The notes beneath the pieces were generated by a model. It saw only the letters and a program-made list of their open reading frames with translations, ran no database searches and had not been told where the DNA came from. From Pseudomonas lurida (GTDB taxonomy: Bacteria; Pseudomonadota; Gammaproteobacteria; Pseudomonadales; Pseudomonadaceae), in NCBI RefSeq assembly GCF_002563895.1, contig NZ_PDJB01000001.1:4013501-4077500 (forward strand): 64,000 nucleotides of DNA. Reading direction: 5' to 3'. The position numbers were made by a program, and so were the translations under genes. Position 1 is the first letter of the stretch; each line of letters opens with the position of its first letter. Shown here piece after piece: positions 33,881 through 43,330 of this stretch.

Positions 33881-35326
33881 ATGAATACGCCATTCCCCAA
33901 CACCCCGGAGTTTTCCGGGGCACTGTATGCACCCAGCCGCGTCGAGGGCGACGTGTATGACCTTGAGATCGAAGGCGCCCTTCCCGAGGCGATCCGTGGC
34001 GCCTTTTACCAGGTATCACCCGACCCGCAGTACCCGCCCATGCTCGGCAGCGATATTTTCTTCAATGGCGATGCCTTGGTCAGCGGCTTTTATTTTGCCG
34101 ATGGCAAGGTCTCACTGCGCCGCCGCTATGTGCTGACCGATCGCCTGGTCGCCCAGCGCCGCGAAGGGCGTTCGCTCAATGGTGTGTACCGTAACGTCTA
34201 CACCAACGACCCGCTGGCGGCCAAGAACAACACCACCGCTAACACGTCGGTGATCCCGCACAACAACGTCCTGCTGGCCCTCAAGGAGGATGCCATGCCC
34301 TGGGCGCTGGACCCGCAGACCCTGGAGACCCTCGGCGAGTGGAATTTCGACGGGCAGATCGACGCCGCGACGTTCACTGCCCACCCCAAGCTCGACCCCG
34401 TCACGGGAAACCTGCTGGCCTTCAGTTACGAAGCCAAGGGCGACGGCACACCCGACATGGCCTATTTCGAGATATCGCCGGAGGGCAAGCTGCTGCATGA
34501 AATCTGGTTCCAGGCGCCCTACGCCGCGATGGTCCACGACTTCGCGGTCACGGAAAGGTATGTGGTGTTCCCGCTGATCCCGTTGACGGTGGACGTCGAG
34601 CGCATGAAAAAAGGCGGCCAGCATTTTCAGTGGCAGCCCGAGTTGCCCCAGCTGTTTGCCGTAGTGCCCCGCCACGGCCATGCGCGCGACGTGCGCTGGT
34701 TCAAAGGGCCCAAGGACGGCTTCCAGGGCCATACCCTGAATGCGTTCGATGAAGACGGCAAAGTCTATGTGGACATGCCGGTTACCGGCGGCAACATCTT
34801 CTATTTCTTCCCCCAGGCGGACGGTTTCGTACCGCCGCCGGAGACCCTGGCCGCCAGCCTGATGCGCTGGACATTCGACCTGAACAGTGCGCAGGATGAG
34901 CTGCAACCCCAGGCGCTGACGGACTATCCCTGCGAATTTCCCCGCTGCGATGACCGCTACATCGGCCGCAAGTATGAACATGGGTTCCTCCTCGCCTTCG
35001 ATCCAGAGCGCCCGTACAACCCGTCGAACGGGCCGATGCCATTCCAGTTTTTCAACCTGCTGGTTCACCTCAACCTCACGACCGGTGTCACCGATGCCTG
35101 GTTTCCCGGCGACAGTGGCTGTTTCCAGGAACCCATTTTTATTCCGCGCTCCGCGCAAGCCGCAGAAGGCGATGGCTATGTCGTCTGCCTGCTCAACCTG
35201 ATCGCCGAAGGCCGCAGCGAACTGGTGGTGCTGGACGCCACTGACATGGCCGCCGGCCCCCTCGCACGCATCAAGATCCCGTTCCGCATGCGCATGTCAC
35301 TGCACGGCTGCTGGGCACCGCGCTAA
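33881..35326 (+). CDS. Carotenoid-cleavage-oxygenase family enzyme, lignostilbene/isoeugenol type
   Basis: This 481-residue iron(II) dioxygenase has its four iron-binding histidines at His168 (TAHPK), His219 (VHDF), His284 (FQGHTLNAF) and His475 (SLHGCW), almost exactly the spacing I remember for the stilbene oxygenase NOV1 (167, 218, 284, 476). Tyr103 and Lys135 fall where the phenol-binding Tyr/Lys of that group lie, pointing to a 4-hydroxyphenyl alkene (stilbene, isoeugenol) rather than a carotenoid. It would split the C=C bond to aromatic aldehydes with O2. The aldehyde dehydrogenase downstream fits. Confidence 0.88.
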   Translation: MNTPFPNTPEFSGALYAPSRVEGDVYDLEIEGALPEAIRGAFYQVSPDPQYPPMLGSDIFFNGDALVSGFYFADGKVSLRRRYVLTDRLVAQRREGRSLNGVYRNVYTNDPLAAKNNTTANTSVIPHNNVLLALKEDAMPWALDPQTLETLGEWNFDGQIDAATFTAHPKLDPVTGNLLAFSYEAKGDGTPDMAYFEISPEGKLLHEIWFQAPYAAMVHDFAVTERYVVFPLIPLTVDVERMKKGGQHFQWQPELPQLFAVVPRHGHARDVRWFKGPKDGFQGHTLNAFDEDGKVYVDMPVTGGNIFYFFPQADGFVPPPETLAASLMRWTFDLNSAQDELQPQALTDYPCEFPRCDDRYIGRKYEHGFLLAFDPERPYNPSNGPMPFQFFNLLVHLNLTTGVTDAWFPGDSGCFQEPIFIPRSAQAAEGDGYVVCLLNLIAEGRSELVVLDATDMAAGPLARIKIPFRMRMSLHGCWAPR

Positions 35327-35433
35327 GTCGCACCCTCCCTCTCCTACAAGCAACACGCCCGTGACCATCCACTTGCTGGAAGGACGCGGGCTGCCCGATT
35401 GCCGGTCTGGATCCGATGATCGAACAGAAAAAT

Positions 35434-35491
35434 CGCATTTATTTCGCATTGCAGGATTTATGCATAAATCCCACTTTACAGGATTAATGCG
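35434..35491. promoter_or_regulatory. Palindromic operator-like region upstream of the FAH gene
   Basis: This contains the perfect 18 bp palindrome GGATTTATGCATAAATCC (35454-35471). CAGGATTTATGC (35452-35463) is repeated as CAGGATTAATGC (35479-35490), 27 bp on. CGCATT occurs at 35434 and 35445, and its inverse AATGCG at 35486. The cluster lies 80-115 bp before the FAH start in a 223 bp gap, the largest gap inside the catabolic block, and an IclR regulator gene is two genes on. It is a good candidate for the IclR operator and a second promoter. Confidence 0.6.
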
Positions 35492-35549
35492 CAGGACTAG
35501 ATTGAACCCATTGCCGCCATCTCCCGCATCCTTTTCGAGAGGACACTTC

Positions 35550-36401
35550 ATGAAACTCGCAAGCTTCAGTCTTCACGGTCGCACAACCTACGGTGTGGTC
35601 GACGGTGATCAACTGATAGACCTGGAATCGGTCAAACCCACCTTTGGCACCGACCTAAAGCACGCCATCGCCGCCAATCGCCTGGGGGAACTGACCCCAG
35701 CCGTGCTCGCGCCACTGCCCCGCGTGCCAGTGGCCGACGTGACCTTCCTGCCAGTGATCGCCAATCCCGGCAAAGTGCTGTGCATCGGCATCAACTACGC
35801 CACCCACGTGCGTGAGACCGGGCGTGACATGCCGACTTATCCAATGATCTTCACGCGCTTCGCCGACAGCCAGGTCGCGCACCTGCAGCCGATCATCCGT
35901 CCGAAGGTGTCGCACAAACTGGATTTCGAAGGCGAGCTCGCGGTGGTCATCGGCAAAACCGCAAGGCACGTCAACGCCGCGGACGCGCTGGACTACGTGG
36001 CCGGCTATGCCTGCTACAACGATGGCAGTGTGCGCGACTGGCAGAAGCACACGCTCCAATTCGTGCCCGGCAAGAATTTCCCCCAAACCGGTGGATTCGG
36101 CCCCTGGATGGTGACCCGCGATGAGATCAGCGACCCGCAGGAGCTGGAACTGACCACGCGCCTGAACGGCGAAGTGATGCAACACACCCGCACCAGCGAC
36201 ATGATTTTCGACGTGCGCCAGTTGATCGAGTACTGCTCCACGTTCACCGAACTGGCACCCGGCGACGTGATTGTCAGCGGCACCACCGGTGGCGTCGGAG
36301 CCTTCCGCGAACCGCCGGTGTGGATGAAGCCCGGCGACACCGTCGAAGTCGAGATAAGCGGCATCGGCCTCCTGCGCAACAGCATCGCCGACGAGCAGTG
36401 A
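35550..36401 (+). CDS. Fumarylacetoacetate-hydrolase (FAH) family enzyme
   Basis: This 283-residue enzyme has the FAH-family core KVLCIGINYATHVRETG, KLDFEGELAVVIGK (metal-binding Glu residues), GYACYNDGSVRDWQ, and SDMIFDVRQLIEYCS with the C-terminal SGTTGGVGAFR. The family hydrolyses C-C bonds in ring-cleavage products or works as an isomerase/decarboxylase. GAGAGGAC precedes ATG 35550; an upstream extension of the frame has no similarity. It is 3 bp before the IclR gene. It probably handles the product of the dioxygenase encoded further on. Confidence 0.9.
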   Translation: MKLASFSLHGRTTYGVVDGDQLIDLESVKPTFGTDLKHAIAANRLGELTPAVLAPLPRVPVADVTFLPVIANPGKVLCIGINYATHVRETGRDMPTYPMIFTRFADSQVAHLQPIIRPKVSHKLDFEGELAVVIGKTARHVNAADALDYVAGYACYNDGSVRDWQKHTLQFVPGKNFPQTGGFGPWMVTRDEISDPQELELTTRLNGEVMQHTRTSDMIFDVRQLIEYCSTFTELAPGDVIVSGTTGGVGAFREPPVWMKPGDTVEVEISGIGLLRNSIADEQ

Positions 36402-36404
36402 GTC

Positions 36405-37223
36405 ATGAATCTACTTGAATCAGAACGCCCGTCTGAGCTGGAAGCCGATAGCAAAGGCTCCAGCCTGGAACGCATGCTGCGGGTGCTGGATCTGTTCACC
36501 GAGGCCAGCCCGATCTGGGCGGTGGACGAAATGGGCGCTGCGCTGGGTTACACCCGCTCGACCATCTACCGCTACGTACGCGAACTGGCCGAGGCGAGCC
36601 TGTTGTTTCAGGTCGAAGCCGGACGCTATGCGCTGGGCGCACGGATCATCACCTGGGACCGCCAGTTGCGCCTGAGCGACCCTCTGGTGCGCGCGGCGCA
36701 GTCGCTGGAACAGGCTCTGCCACGCTGGAGCGAGCAACAGGTGTGGCTGATCTGCCGGCTGTTCAAGGATCAGGTGGTGTGTATCCACCAGCATGGCGAA
36801 TTGTTCAGTGAGGTCAGCTACTCCCGGGGCTCACCCAGGCCGTTGTTCCTTGGCGCGACATCGAAAGCGATCCTCGCCAACATGACCTCGCGCCAGCACC
36901 GCCAGCTGTTCCTGGAAAACCCGGACGAAGTGCGCGCCAGCCACTTGGGCCAGACCTGGGAACAATTCCGGCGCGCGCTGCAGCAACTGCGTCGCCAGGG
37001 CTATGTCGCCAGTGCGGCGGAAATCGATCCCGGCGTCTACGGCCTTGCGGCACCGATCTTCGACAGCGACGGCAAGGTGCTGGGCAGCATCAGTTGCGTG
37101 CGCCCGATCCAGGAGCGCGACAACACCCAGGAAGCGCAACAAGGGGAACAGATGCTGGCCCTCGCGCAGACACTCTCGCAACGCATGGCGGCCTTGACTC
37201 ACCGCCCCGCGCAGCCGGACTGA
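36405..37223 (+). CDS. IclR-family transcriptional regulator
   Basis: This 272-residue regulator has an N-terminal winged helix-turn-helix (LERMLRVLDLFTEASPIWAVDE, then MGAALGYTRSTIYRYVRELAEASLL, in parts) and a C-terminal effector domain with SRGSPRPLFLGATSKAILA and LAAPIFDSDGKVLGSISCV. The family senses aromatic acids and controls catabolic genes. It lies inside the operon between the FAH hydrolase and the hydroxylase, an arrangement that would give feedback control. The palindrome region 35434-35491 is its likely binding place (inference). Confidence 0.92.
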   Translation: MNLLESERPSELEADSKGSSLERMLRVLDLFTEASPIWAVDEMGAALGYTRSTIYRYVRELAEASLLFQVEAGRYALGARIITWDRQLRLSDPLVRAAQSLEQALPRWSEQQVWLICRLFKDQVVCIHQHGELFSEVSYSRGSPRPLFLGATSKAILANMTSRQHRQLFLENPDEVRASHLGQTWEQFRRALQQLRRQGYVASAAEIDPGVYGLAAPIFDSDGKVLGSISCVRPIQERDNTQEAQQGEQMLALAQTLSQRMAALTHRPAQPD

Positions 37224-37244
37224 AACCTTTGGAAGGGAATAACA

Positions 37245-38891
37245 ATGACAACCCTCAACAGCTTCAGCACTCAAGTCCTGATCATCGGCGCCGGCCCCAC
37301 CGGACTGACCCTGGCCAACCTGCTTGGCCAGGGTCAGGTGGATACCCTGATCATCGACCGCAAGGCCGGCACCGTGACCGAGCCCCGCGCTGTCTCGATC
37401 GACGATGAATCCCTGCGCACCATGCAGGCGATCGGGCTGGACGCCGCCGTGCTACGCGATGTGGTGCCCGGCTACGGCGTGCATTACTTCACCCGCGCGG
37501 GCGGGCGTTGCTTTGGCAAGGTCGAGCCCACCGGCAAGGTGTATGGGTTTCCCAAACGCAATGCCTTTCGCCAGCCACTGTTCGAACACACACTGAAGAC
37601 CGGCCTTGAGCGCTTTGCGAGCGTGACGGCTCGCTTCAATCATGAACTGCTGGAGTTCACTCAAGACGCGCACGGCGTGCGCGCCCTGATCATGGACGCC
37701 GATGGCCAATTGCTCGACGTCAAGGCCAACTACCTGGTCGCCTGCGACGGCGGCCGCAGCCCGGTGCGCAAGCAACTGGGAATCGAGATGGTCGGGTCGA
37801 GCTTCTCCTCGCGCTGGCTGGTGGTCGATACCGACCAGGACGAAGACCCGTTCTGGCAGACCCGCGTGTACTGCGATGCCCGGCGCCCGGTGGTAGAAGT
37901 TCCCGGCCCGCACCGTACGCGGCGTTTCGAATTCATGCTCCGCCCGGACGAAACCGAGGACCAAGTGCTCAGCCCGCAAAGCCTGCACACGCTGCTGCGT
38001 CCGTTCAAAGGCGATGCCCCGGTGTCAATCGTGCGCAAGACGGTCTACACCTTTCACGCCCGCGTGGCCGAGCGCTGGCAGGTGGGCCGCGTATTGCTCG
38101 CCGGCGATGCCGCACACCTGACCCCGCCTTACGCTGGGCAAGGGATGAACAGCGGCGTGCGCGATGCACACAATCTGGGCTGGAAGTTGATCGGCGTACT
38201 CAACGGCAAATTGGCCGTGACCGCCTTGCAGTCCTACGAAAGCGAACGGCGCGGGCATGCCTGGGCCTTGATCAAGTTGGCGCTGAACCTGGGCGTGGTC
38301 ATGGCGCCGGCTACCGTGCTGCGGGCTCGCCTTATCAGCGCAGCATTCGCATTGGTCGGCCTGGTGCCGCCGCTGCGCGACTATTTCCTGCAGATGCGCT
38401 TCAAGCCAAAACCACGCTTTATCCAAGGCCTGGTACTGCCCGACGGCAAGGCCGGAAAGCTGGCCTGTGGGCAAATGTTTCCTCAGCCGCTGCTGACCGA
38501 TGCCCAAGGCCACACCCAGTTGCTGGACGCGAGCATCGGTGCCGGCTTTGCCCTGATCCAATATGGCGACCCTACTCGCCAGCGCCTTGATGAACTGCGC
38601 CACGGTCTTTGGGATCACCTGGAGGCCAAGCGCATCCTGATCCTGCCTGCGCACGTCCAGGCCCTGCCTTCGCTGCCTGGCTGCACCGTACTTCAAGACC
38701 ATGAGGATGCGCTCAAGGACCTGCTCGGCGACAGCCAAACGTTTGTGTTGCTGCGCCCTGATCGCTATGTCGCCGCCCTCTTCGACCGGACCACCCAAGA
38801 CCAGGCCGCCGCCGCCTTGCAGGCGCTGTTCGGCATCCCCCCGACAAGCGCCTGCGCGGATCAACCGGCCATGGCCCCCGTCTACCCCTGA
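37245..38891 (+). CDS. FAD-dependent aromatic monooxygenase (MhpA-like)
   Basis: This 548-residue flavoprotein hydroxylase of the PHBH/MhpA group has the FAD Rossmann motif GAGPTGLTLANLLGQ near the start, the CDGGRSPVRKQLG motif and the second FAD motif LLAGDAAHLTPPYAGQGMNSG. The C-terminal 170 residues form the thioredoxin-like domain of long members. GGAAGGG precedes the start. It should add a hydroxyl group to a phenolic acid using NAD(P)H and O2, preparing it for the dioxygenase encoded 22 bp downstream. The precise substrate is unknown. Confidence 0.92.
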   Translation: MTTLNSFSTQVLIIGAGPTGLTLANLLGQGQVDTLIIDRKAGTVTEPRAVSIDDESLRTMQAIGLDAAVLRDVVPGYGVHYFTRAGGRCFGKVEPTGKVYGFPKRNAFRQPLFEHTLKTGLERFASVTARFNHELLEFTQDAHGVRALIMDADGQLLDVKANYLVACDGGRSPVRKQLGIEMVGSSFSSRWLVVDTDQDEDPFWQTRVYCDARRPVVEVPGPHRTRRFEFMLRPDETEDQVLSPQSLHTLLRPFKGDAPVSIVRKTVYTFHARVAERWQVGRVLLAGDAAHLTPPYAGQGMNSGVRDAHNLGWKLIGVLNGKLAVTALQSYESERRGHAWALIKLALNLGVVMAPATVLRARLISAAFALVGLVPPLRDYFLQMRFKPKPRFIQGLVLPDGKAGKLACGQMFPQPLLTDAQGHTQLLDASIGAGFALIQYGDPTRQRLDELRHGLWDHLEAKRILILPAHVQALPSLPGCTVLQDHEDALKDLLGDSQTFVLLRPDRYVAALFDRTTQDQAAAALQALFGIPPTSACADQPAMAPVYP

Positions 38892-38913
38892 ACCTTCAGC
38901 CCCAGAGGTGTTT

Positions 38914-39762
38914 ATGCAAACCTTGCAGACTTCTACCCCCGCACGCTTGTGCTACTTGCACCTGGCGAGCAAAGCGCCCCAGCAGCAAGTTGACTTCTAT
39001 CAGCGCCTGCTGGACATGGACGGCCTGGCGCAGGCAGACGGCAGCTGGCTGCTCCAGGGGCCGCAACGGGCCATGCTGATCTCGCCCGCCGACCACAGCG
39101 GCCTGCTCGCGGCCGCGTACGACCTGGGCAGCCAAGCGCGCTTGAGCGAACTGCGCACGCGCCTGGTGGGCAAGGGTTGTAGCGTCGAAGCGCTCGACTC
39201 GCCGCTGCTGGAAGCCGGCGCCTTTCAAATCCGTGACCCCCAGGGCCGGCAGACCGTGTTTGGCGTGTCGCGTGGCGCCGTCGCCACCGACCGCAAGGGC
39301 ATGCCGGGTCGCCTGCAGCATGTGGTGTTCCAGACCACGGAACTGGAAGCGATGATCGACTTCTACGTCAACACGGTCGGGTTCACGGTCTCGGACAATG
39401 TCGTCGATGAGCAGAGCGGCCAGCTCACGACCTGCTTCCTGCGTTCAGACGACGAGCACCACTCGCTGGCGTTTTTCCGCGGTTCGAAAAACGAATGGGA
39501 TCATCACTGTTACGAAACCAACGAGTGGAATGACATTCGCGACTGGGGCGACCGTTTCGCCAAGGAGCGGATTACATTGTTCTTTGGCCCGGGTCGCCAC
39601 GGTCCGGGCAATAACCTGTTCTTCATGGTGGTCGATGCCGATCGCAATCGCCTGGAGTTCTCGGCGGAGCTGGAAATTACCGAAGCTGGCCGCGCGCCAG
39701 GCGTCTGGCCCCAAGAGGAATACACCCTCAACTCCTGGGGACGCGCCTGGATCCGCAGCTGA
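38914..39762 (+). CDS. Extradiol-type (VOC) ring-cleavage dioxygenase
   Basis: This 282-residue two-module vicinal-oxygen-chelate protein has its metal ligands in the C-terminal module at His136 (RLQHVVF), His197 or 198 ([11 protein letters not shown]) and Glu249 (NRLEFSAE), the 2-His-1-Glu pattern of extradiol dioxygenases such as BphC. AGAGGTG precedes ATG 38914; a longer frame overlaps the hydroxylase and is rejected. It should open a di- or trihydroxylated ring next to the hydroxyls. It lies between the hydroxylase and the aldehyde dehydrogenase. Confidence 0.88.
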   Translation: MQTLQTSTPARLCYLHLASKAPQQQVDFYQRLLDMDGLAQADGSWLLQGPQRAMLISPADHSGLLAAAYDLGSQARLSELRTRLVGKGCSVEALDSPLLEAGAFQIRDPQGRQTVFGVSRGAVATDRKGMPGRLQHVVFQTTELEAMIDFYVNTVGFTVSDNVVDEQSGQLTTCFLRSDDEHHSLAFFRGSKNEWDHHCYETNEWNDIRDWGDRFAKERITLFFGPGRHGPGNNLFFMVVDADRNRLEFSAELEITEAGRAPGVWPQEEYTLNSWGRAWIRS

Positions 39763-39832
39763 AAAGACACACTTCAACGGGTCTGCCCTCACCCACCCTC
39801 AATCAACGCGGCTACCTGCCCAAGGTAAGACA

Positions 39833-41311
39833 ATGACAATTAAAACCTTCGCGACCTACGCCATCAGCGGCGACCAATACATCAACGGCACCTGGCGCAC
39901 AGGTCGTTCGACACGCCGCCTGGATGACCGTAACCCGTTCAACGGCGAACGCTTGCTGGAAATGCCCCTGGCCTCGGTGGCCGACCTGGATGACGCCTAC
40001 CAGGCTGCCCAGCGCGCACAGACCGACTGGGCAGCGCTGCACCCGACCCAGCGCGGTGCGCAGCTGGAAAAACTCGCCCAAGTCATTCAGGACCGTAGCG
40101 AAGAAATCATCGACTGGCTGATCCGTGAGTCCGGCAGTACCCGTATCAAGGCGGGGATGGAATGGCAGTTCACCCTCAACCTGGTTCGCGAGTGCGCAAC
40201 GCTGCCGATGCAGGTTGAGGGGCGGATCCTGAGCAGCTACAAGCCTGGCGAACAGAGCTTCGTGTTTCGCGAGCCGCTGGGCGTGGTCGGCGTCATCAGC
40301 CCCTGGAATTTCCCGCTGTACCTGAGCATGCGCTCGGTGGTCCCGGCCCTGGCGCTGGGCAATACCGTGGTGCTCAAGCCCGCCAGTGACACGGCGGTCA
40401 CCGGTGGCCTGCTGATTGCGCATCTGTTCGAAGAAGCCGGGTTCCCCGCGGGTTCGCTGAATGTGGTGGTCGGCGCGGGCTCGGAGATTGGTGATGCATT
40501 CGTCGAGCACCCGATACCAAGCCTGATCTCCTTCACCGGTTCCACCGACGTGGGCCGCAATGTCGGACGCATCGCCACCGGCGGCAAGCACATCAAGCGC
40601 GTGGCGCTGGAACTGGGCGGCAACGCACCGCTGGTGGTCCTGGACGATGCGGACATCGAGATCGCGGCGCATGCCGCCGTGGTCGGGCGGTTCCTGCATC
40701 AGGGCCAGATCTGCATGAGCGTCAACCGCGTCATTGTCGATCGTTCGCTGTATGCCGACTTCGCCGCGCTGGTGGTCGAGCGCGTGCGCAACCTCAAGAC
40801 CGGTGACCCGGCCAAGGCCGATACGGTAATCGGGCCGGTGGTCAACCAGAGCCAGCTCGATGGCCTGCTGGGGAACATCGACGCAGCCGAACGTGCCGGC
40901 CTCACGCAACTGTGTGGCGGCCAGGCGCAGGGGCTGGTGCTGCCGCCCCATGTCTTCGGCGATGTGGGCGCCGACCAGGCATTGGCCCGCGATGAAACCT
41001 TCGGCCCGTTATTGCCATTGATGATTGCACGCAATCAGGCCCACGCCCTGGAATTGGCCAACGCAAGCGAATATGGTCTATCCAGCGCCGTGTTCACCCG
41101 GGACATGGCGCGCGGCCTCAGTTTTGCGCGTGGCATCGTGGCGGGCATGACCCATATCAACGACATCACCGTCGATGATCAACCCAATGCACCGTTCGGT
41201 GGCGAGAAGAACTCCGGCCTTGGGCGTTTCAACGGTCACTATGCCCTGGATGAGTTTACCCGGGCCCATTGGGTCACCTGGCAAGCAGGGAGCCACCGCT
41301 ACCCATTCTGA
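39833..41311 (+). CDS. Aldehyde dehydrogenase (benzaldehyde/vanillin type)
   Basis: This 492-residue NAD(P)-dependent dehydrogenase has [18 protein letters not shown] at the cofactor site, the general-base Glu in [13 protein letters not shown], and the catalytic Cys in GQICMSVNR. Its size and the [16 protein letters not shown] pattern fit the benzaldehyde/vanillin dehydrogenase (XylC/Vdh) group. ATG 39833 is used; the much longer upstream frame crosses the dioxygenase gene in another phase. It would oxidise the aromatic aldehyde released by the stilbene/isoeugenol-type oxygenase. A hairpin follows the gene. Confidence 0.9.
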   Translation: MTIKTFATYAISGDQYINGTWRTGRSTRRLDDRNPFNGERLLEMPLASVADLDDAYQAAQRAQTDWAALHPTQRGAQLEKLAQVIQDRSEEIIDWLIRESGSTRIKAGMEWQFTLNLVRECATLPMQVEGRILSSYKPGEQSFVFREPLGVVGVISPWNFPLYLSMRSVVPALALGNTVVLKPASDTAVTGGLLIAHLFEEAGFPAGSLNVVVGAGSEIGDAFVEHPIPSLISFTGSTDVGRNVGRIATGGKHIKRVALELGGNAPLVVLDDADIEIAAHAAVVGRFLHQGQICMSVNRVIVDRSLYADFAALVVERVRNLKTGDPAKADTVIGPVVNQSQLDGLLGNIDAAERAGLTQLCGGQAQGLVLPPHVFGDVGADQALARDETFGPLLPLMIARNQAHALELANASEYGLSSAVFTRDMARGLSFARGIVAGMTHINDITVDDQPNAPFGGEKNSGLGRFNGHYALDEFTRAHWVTWQAGSHRYPF

Positions 41312-41326
41312 TCGCATGCCAGAATC

Positions 41327-41348
41327 GGGCAAGGCACTGTCCTTGCCC
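41327..41348 (+). terminator. Stem-loop after the aldehyde dehydrogenase gene
   Basis: GGGCAAGG (41327-41334), loop CACTGT and CCTTGCCC (41341-41348) make a perfect 8 bp stem 15 bp after the stop codon. There is no T-run, so it may reduce readthrough or stabilise the mRNA 3' end rather than end transcription fully. It separates the catabolic genes from the AraC-type regulator. Confidence 0.5.
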
Positions 41349-41383
41349 CTTCAGCCATAACAACAAGACAGAAGGCGAAACCA

Positions 41384-42382
41384 ATGAATAACCTAGCCTG
41401 TGTGTCCACCGAACAGGTCGTTCGCTCTGACCGGCTGATGAAGTGGAAAGAGTTCATGAGCGACCACCTGGGCCGCACGCCGGAGTATATAAAGCGCCTG
41501 GAAGCCACACACATCGACCCGTTGCACAACGGTAACTTCCAGGGGCGGCTGGAATACGGCGACCTGGGCCAGCTGCGTTTCTGCCGCATGACCGCCAGTG
41601 CCCATCGCTATTCACGCCACTTGAGCAAAGCGCTCGATGTCGTCGACACGCCGCGCATGCTGATCCTGCAAGTCGCCGGTGTCAGTCACTTCGAGCAAGG
41701 CCAGCAAAGCAGTACCGTCGCACCGGACGAAATGCTCCTGGTCGATTGTGGCAAGCCCTTCAGCGTCACCAGCACCCAGGGTTGCGAACACTTTATCCTG
41801 CTGTTCCAGGGCGCCGCCGGGCAACTGACGCAGACCGGCGACATGCACTTGAGTGGCCGCAACGGGCTGGGGCGTATGCTGATGCACCTGATCAGCGACG
41901 CTTACCATCAATACCCGTTGCTCAACAGCCAGTCGGCCGGACTGATCGGCGACAGCATCGCCGGGTTGCTGAACAACGCCTTGAAGAACAAGCAAGATGA
42001 AAAGCAACTGGACCACGACTTCCGTTTCTTCAAACAGAATCGCCTCAAGGCCTATATCGAGCGCCACCTGGCCGACCGCGACCTCAGCATCGAGCGTATC
42101 GCCAATGCCGAACAATGCTCGGTGCGCAGCTTGCACCGGGCCTTTCAGGATGAATTGGGCTGCAGCGTCAGCGAGTATATCTGGCAGCGCCGGTTATCCC
42201 GTTGCGCCGAGGACCTGCGCAACCGCGAACAGGCCCATCGCTCACTCACCGAGATTGCCTATGCCTGGGGCTACGGCAGCAGTTCGCATTTCAGCCGGCA
42301 CTTCAAATCGACATTCGGTATGTCACCACGACTGTTCCGGGAAACGGCCAGCGACAACCGCGCTCAATCGTCAGCCGTCTGA
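41384..42382 (+). CDS. AraC-family regulator (FeaR/NphR-like)
   Basis: This 332-residue regulator has an N-terminal AraC-binding-like domain (about 30-210) and a C-terminal double helix-turn-helix (LSIERIANAEQCSVRSLHRAFQDE, then SLTEIAYAWGYGSSSHFSRHFKSTFG, in parts). This architecture is common in activators of phenylacetaldehyde, 4-hydroxyphenylacetate and isoeugenol pathways. It ends the catabolic block and points toward nhpR, which is also AraC-type but on the other strand; the two genes end 12 bp apart. It probably activates the catabolic genes upstream. Confidence 0.9.
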   Translation: MNNLACVSTEQVVRSDRLMKWKEFMSDHLGRTPEYIKRLEATHIDPLHNGNFQGRLEYGDLGQLRFCRMTASAHRYSRHLSKALDVVDTPRMLILQVAGVSHFEQGQQSSTVAPDEMLLVDCGKPFSVTSTQGCEHFILLFQGAAGQLTQTGDMHLSGRNGLGRMLMHLISDAYHQYPLLNSQSAGLIGDSIAGLLNNALKNKQDEKQLDHDFRFFKQNRLKAYIERHLADRDLSIERIANAEQCSVRSLHRAFQDELGCSVSEYIWQRRLSRCAEDLRNREQAHRSLTEIAYAWGYGSSSHFSRHFKSTFGMSPRLFRETASDNRAQSSAV

Positions 42383-42394
42383 GCGCGAAGCACC

Positions 42395-43330
42395 TCAATT
42401 GCGGCGCAAAAGGGTATTCGGTGCAACGCCAAAGGCCTTGCGAAATGCATGGCTGAAATGGGAAAAGTCGGAAAACCCGAAGTCCAGCGCCGCCTGGGAC
42501 ACGCTGCGCACCTGGCCGCGCTCGATCGCTTCACGGCTGGCATTCAGGCGCTCTCTCCAGATCTCGGCAACGGGGGTTTTCTGGTAGCGCGCGAACGCAC
42601 GTGTCACGGTTCGCGTGGACACATTATGGGCCTGCGCGATGACGTCGATGGACAGGTCCGGCTCGGTCAAGTGCCGCTGGATGTACTGCATGATACGACC
42701 GTAGAGGTCCAGCTCCTGGTGGGTTGTCTTCAGGTCCTGGAGTTCCAGGCTTATCACCAGCAGGTCAATCAATGCGCCGGAATAACGATTGGAGATGTGC
42801 TCATCCTGCAACGACATCGGCGAGCTGGCGGCCTGGCGCAACATTTCACGCAAGGGAACGACGCCGGGGCGGCGGTCGTCGAGGACCATCGCAGTGTAAT
42901 CGGCGATTCGTGGCAGACGCTCGGTCAGTAAGGCACGCGGAATACGGACCAAGTGGTTTTCGGTACCACCGAAGCTGAATCGAAACGCCTGTGTTGCGTC
43001 ATAAAGAAACAAATTTCCAGTTGCCAGATTGGCTTTCCTTCCGCCTTGCTCAATTTGTCCATGGCCATTTCGGGAGAACCCCAGCCATAAATCTTCAGCC
43101 GGGCCGCTGCGCAAGTGTCGCTCGGAACGCTCCCAGTAATGCAGCGGCGAAGACAGCGAACAGATGTCCAGGTCGCCAAGCGTGTTGATCGCGAGCGCGC
43201 CATCAAAACTGCTCTGGGACAAGGGTTTGCTGTCTGCTGCCAGACAATGGCGGCACACCACTTCCTTCCAGTAATCAAAGCGACGCGGTGCCGACACTGC
43301 AAGGGTTGAATACTGAGTGCTCGGGTTCAT
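42395..43330 (-). CDS. nhpR: AraC/XylS-family activator of the nitrile cluster, NhpR
   Basis: This 311-residue regulator has an N-terminal sensing domain and a C-terminal HTH pair (LSIDVIAQAHNVSTRTVTRAFARYQ, then SVSQAALDFGFSDFSHFSHAFRKAFG, in parts). The gene is exactly 936 bp and ends about 1.5 kb before oxdA on the other strand, the size and place I recall for nhpR of P. chlororaphis B23, the amide-responsive activator of the nitrile hydratase cluster. A sigma-54 type promoter lies upstream (43403-43418). Identity of the inducer here is inferred from that precedent. Confidence 0.88.
   Translation of the reverse strand: MNPSTQYSTLAVSAPRRFDYWKEVVCRHCLAADSKPLSQSSFDGALAINTLGDLDICSLSSPLHYWERSERHLRSGPAEDLWLGFSRNGHGQIEQGGRKANLATGNLFLYDATQAFRFSFGGTENHLVRIPRALLTERLPRIADYTAMVLDDRRPGVVPLREMLRQAASSPMSLQDEHISNRYSGALIDLLVISLELQDLKTTHQELDLYGRIMQYIQRHLTEPDLSIDVIAQAHNVSTRTVTRAFARYQKTPVAEIWRERLNASREAIERGQVRSVSQAALDFGFSDFSHFSHAFRKAFGVAPNTLLRRN

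Noticed and set aside
35361..35549. N-terminal extension of the FAH-family enzyme
   Set aside because: The extension translates the palindromic control region and has no similarity; ATG 35550 has a good ribosome site.
38701..38913. N-terminal extension of the VOC dioxygenase
   Set aside because: It overlaps the end of the hydroxylase gene in another frame; ATG 38914 follows AGAGGTG.
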